A stretch of 64,000 nt of DNA, from NCBI RefSeq assembly GCF_003696215.1, contig NZ_RFFG01000027.1, positions 33,391 to 97,390 on the forward strand, written 5' to 3'. Both the position numbers and the translations under genes were made by a program. The notes under the pieces are model-generated. The model searched no databases. It saw nothing but the letters and a program-made list of their open reading frames with translations, and was not told where the DNA came from. The stretch is from Actinomadura harenae. Its GTDB lineage: Bacteria; Actinomycetota; Actinomycetes; Streptosporangiales; Streptosporangiaceae. This document shows positions 61,921-64,000 of the stretch, piece after piece (the stretch's first letter is position 1; each line of letters begins with the position of its first letter).

Positions 61921-63162
61921 TCAGGCCACGACCGGCTCGGCCTTCACCGACCCGCCCCCGCCTTGGCCCCGCCGCGCCCACCGGACGGCCGCCGGTGCCA
62001 GCAGCCCCGTCAGCGCGAACAGGGCCCCCACCACGTACCAGCCGGGACGCCCCCAGGTGATGCAGAGCGAGATCAGCAGGCTCGGCCCGAACGCCTCCGC
62101 CAGCCCCGCCCCCAGCCCGAACACCCCCAGGTACTGCCCGGTCGCATGCTCGGGCGCCAGCGCGAACGACACCTCGAACCCCGCCGCGGAATGCCACAGC
62201 TCGCCCAGCGTATGGACGAACACGCCCCCGATCAGCAGCGCCACCGCGCCCCAGGCCGGCACTCCCGCGGCGAGCGAGATGAGCACGCAGGACACCAGGA
62301 ACGTCACCCCGGCCCGCCGGTACGCTCCCCCGCCGGCACCCGGCGAGTCGATCCCCCGGCTGGCCCGCACCTGGAGACCGACCACGATGACCGTATTGGT
62401 GATCATGGTACCCGCGATCAGCCAGTGCGGCGCCGACGTCGCCGCCACCAGCCACAGCGGCAACGCCACCGTCAGCACCTTGAACTGGACGGCCATCACC
62501 CCGTCCAACGCCGTGAGCGCCAGATACGGACGATCCCGCAACGCACCCCACCGAGGCCCCGCGGCGGCCGCCTGCGGCTTCACCGAAGGCAGCAAGGCCA
62601 ACGGCGCCGCCGCCAACAGGTTCGCCACCGCCAGCCCGAGCACCAGCACCTGGTACGCGGACGTCGTCCCGACCGCGACGATCCACCCCGCGAGCAGCGC
62701 GCCGAGCGAGATCCCGACGTTGGTCACCGCACGCAGGTACGCCCGGAACTCCTGCGGCCGCTCCCCGCCGAACCGCCGGATCAGCGGACTCCGCGCCGCC
62801 AGTCCCGCCGCCTGCGCACCCGTCGCCACGCACACCACCAGCACGAACGACCAGAACCCGTCCACCAGCGTGAACGCCGCCGCCGCCAGCCCCCTCACGA
62901 CCAGCGTCCCCGCGTAGACCCCGCGCGCCCCGACCCGGTCCGCGAGATGCCCCACCCCGATACCGACCACCAGCGACACGAGCCCGGCGATCCCCAGGCC
63001 GAGCCCCACCCGTCCGACAGGCAGCCCCACCGCCTCGGTGAAGTACAGCACCCCGGCAGTGAGGTACAGGCCGCTTCCCAGCGTGTACAGGAAGTTCGAC
63101 ACCGCGATGACACGCTGCGGCGCACTCTCAGGCAACAGACGAGCCACAGGCGGACTCCGCAC
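61921..63162 (-). CDS. MFS transporter
   Basis: 413 residues with about 12 hydrophobic spans and a DHA-like MFS pattern (FLYTLGSGLYLTAGVLYFTEAVGLPVGRVGLGLGIAGL; GHLADRVGARGVYAGTLVV matching motif A GxLADRxGxR/K). The C-terminal tail is Gly/Arg-rich. A probable second exporter or a general efflux pump at the right edge of the cluster. Start GTG 63162 has no obvious ribosome site; GTG 63147 is an alternative. Confidence 0.85.
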   Translation of the reverse strand: MRSPPVARLLPESAPQRVIAVSNFLYTLGSGLYLTAGVLYFTEAVGLPVGRVGLGLGIAGLVSLVVGIGVGHLADRVGARGVYAGTLVVRGLAAAAFTLVDGFWSFVLVVCVATGAQAAGLAARSPLIRRFGGERPQEFRAYLRAVTNVGISLGALLAGWIVAVGTTSAYQVLVLGLAVANLLAAAPLALLPSVKPQAAAAGPRWGALRDRPYLALTALDGVMAVQFKVLTVALPLWLVAATSAPHWLIAGTMITNTVIVVGLQVRASRGIDSPGAGGGAYRRAGVTFLVSCVLISLAAGVPAWGAVALLIGGVFVHTLGELWHSAAGFEVSFALAPEHATGQYLGVFGLGAGLAEAFGPSLLISLCITWGRPGWYVVGALFALTGLLAPAAVRWARRGQGGGGSVKAEPVVA

Positions 63163-63655
63163 TCAGAACGACATGACGAACCCCATCATCTTGTTGCAAG
63201 CTATTCGCAATTACAAGTACCTCGCAGAACCGTCAACCCGGCCGCCATCACCCACTCCCCCACACCACCAGCACCCACCGCCGCACCCAGCCCCCACCCG
63301 ACCCGCTCCGGCCCACAACCCAGGCCATCCAGATCCACCACCCAGAACGCAAAGCCGACAGCCGCACAGTGCCCCTGAGAATCAGTCCGAACGCGCCGAG
63401 GAGACCAGACTCCGACGATCGAACTCACCCTGGGCGTAACACGCGAGTTCAACCTCCGCGCCAGCAGCAACGCCGGAGCCGCTGACCGGGCAGCGGATGA
63501 CGGCCCTTCCAGCTTGACCGTGGCACCACAGTCTTGATGAATGGGTGACGGCTGCGACCTTGTGTGATGCCGCGCATGGGCCGCCGGGACCCGCTGCCGT
63601 TGAGCCTGTAACTTCAGGTGTGGAATGTTCGTGCAGGTAGACGGCCAAGTCTGGT
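63163..63655. other. Gap between MFS gene and transposase remnant
   Basis: 493 bases with no credible gene. The first 200 bases are C-rich low-complexity DNA (ccaccgcc-type runs). Around 63601-63630 tgagcctgta acttcaggtg may be the outer end of the IS256-like element, because it lies just beyond the transposase stop as in that family. No matching second end is visible. Confidence 0.5.
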
Positions 63656-64000
63656 TTACCTGATGCGTCCTGGATAGGCGATGGCGAGTTCGTTGAGTGC
63701 TTCTCGCCATCCTGCGGAGCGTTGTCCCTCGACGAGCCGGGCGGGTTGGAAGGCGTGTTTGTCGCCTTTCTCTCGCTTGGCGGCTCGTTCCCGGGCCCGT
63801 TTGTCCTCGATGTTGACGATGGCCAGCCACAGTAGTTTGACCACGGCGTCGTCGGTCGGGAAGTGGCCGCGGGCCTTGGTGCGTCGGTGCAGGCGATCAG
63901 GATGTCCCGCACTCCGCGGTTGCGCAGGTCGGCCATCACCGCAGCCCAGAACCGGGCACCCTCACCGGCGGTGGCCGACTCGACCGGGGTCCGCGCGAGC
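63656..64000 (-). pseudogene. IS256-family (mutator-type) transposase, internally deleted and truncated by the window edge
   Basis: From the right edge the minus strand reads EGARFWAAVMADLRNRGVRDILIACTD in one frame, then near 63880 jumps to a second frame reading RGHFPTDDAVVKLLWLAIVNIEDKRARERAAKRE...GWREALNELAIAYPGRIR and stops. In intact IS256 transposases these blocks are separated by well over 100 residues that contain part of the DDE catalytic core. The element is therefore dead by deletion plus frameshift. It marks a probable recombination edge of the gene cluster. Confidence 0.85.

Noticed and set aside
63382..63939. 185-codon minus-strand frame as a novel gene
   Set aside because: Its N-terminal residues are the IS256 transposase fragment and the rest is the frameshifted tail, so it is a product of the deletion.

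Overview
The window is high-GC actinomycete DNA with dense genes, frequent GTG/TTG starts and many 4-bp ATGA/GTGA gene overlaps. Gene families point to an antibiotic-producing genus such as Actinomadura, another Streptosporangiales relative or Streptomyces; the genus cannot be fixed from the sequence. Most of it, about 4.8 to 63.2 kb, is one large polyketide glycoside biosynthetic gene cluster.

Layout. (1) 1-4.6 kb: primary metabolism outside the cluster, namely an acyl-CoA carboxylase/AtuA-type catabolic operon and a divergent TetR regulator sharing a palindromic operator. (2) 4.9-9.3 kb: first sugar and tailoring block: EryBII-type aldo/keto reductase, 3,5-epimerase, TylF-type O-methyltransferase, cobalamin-type radical SAM enzyme. 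(3) 9.6-13.6 kb: a translationally coupled SARP-halogenase-ACP operon, a 0.9-kb regulatory region and a LuxR-type response regulator. (4) 13.7-22.2 kb: two PHBH-fold monooxygenases, RmlA and RmlB, two O-methyltransferases and a group D flavin hydroxylase. (5) 22.3-28.4 kb: KS-alpha, chain length factor and a complete acetyl-CoA carboxylase (AccDA fusion, AccB, AccC). (6) 28.6-39.8 kb: NDP-hexose 2,3-dehydratase, three glycosyltransferases, a second TylF-type methyltransferase, a 4-ketoreductase candidate, a monooxygenase, SDRs and a third Methyltransf_2 enzyme. (7) 39.9-44.4 kb: TetR, DrrAB-type ABC exporter and a CocE/NonD hydrolase. (8) 44.5-53.2 kb: NDP-hexose 3-ketoreductase, then an operon for a salicylate-type acyl unit: KSIII-like transferase, single-module iterative type I PKS (KS-AT-DH-KR-ACP), second KSIII-like protein, free ACP. 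(9) 53.4-58.4 kb: type II tailoring operon: ketoreductase, didomain aromatase/cyclase, monooxygenase, SDR, metal-dependent cyclase. (10) 58.6-63.2 kb: NTF2-like protein, acyl-CoA ligase, ABM monooxygenase, methyltransferase, MFS exporter. (11) 63.7-64.0 kb: broken IS256-family transposase at the right border.

How it fits together (inference). The minimal type II PKS with 9-ketoreductase and cyclases makes an aromatic polycycle, supplied with malonyl-CoA by the cluster's own carboxylase. Four class A and one class D flavoprotein, several methyltransferases and perhaps the halogenase decorate it. dTDP-2,6-dideoxyhexoses are made by RmlA, RmlB and the 2,3-dehydratase, then by two alternative C-3 reductases, a 3,5-epimerase and a 4-ketoreductase, and are attached by up to three glycosyltransferases. 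The 6-methylsalicylate-type PKS makes an aryl acid that KSIII-like transferases and/or the CoA ligase load onto sugar or aglycone. This logic recalls polyketomycin-type tetracyclic glycosides (type II core plus salicylate ester), but the halogenase, radical SAM enzyme, third glycosyltransferase and CocE/NonD hydrolase make it look like a distinct product. Heptamer direct repeats spaced 11 bp precede nearly every transcription unit and suggest control by the SARP.
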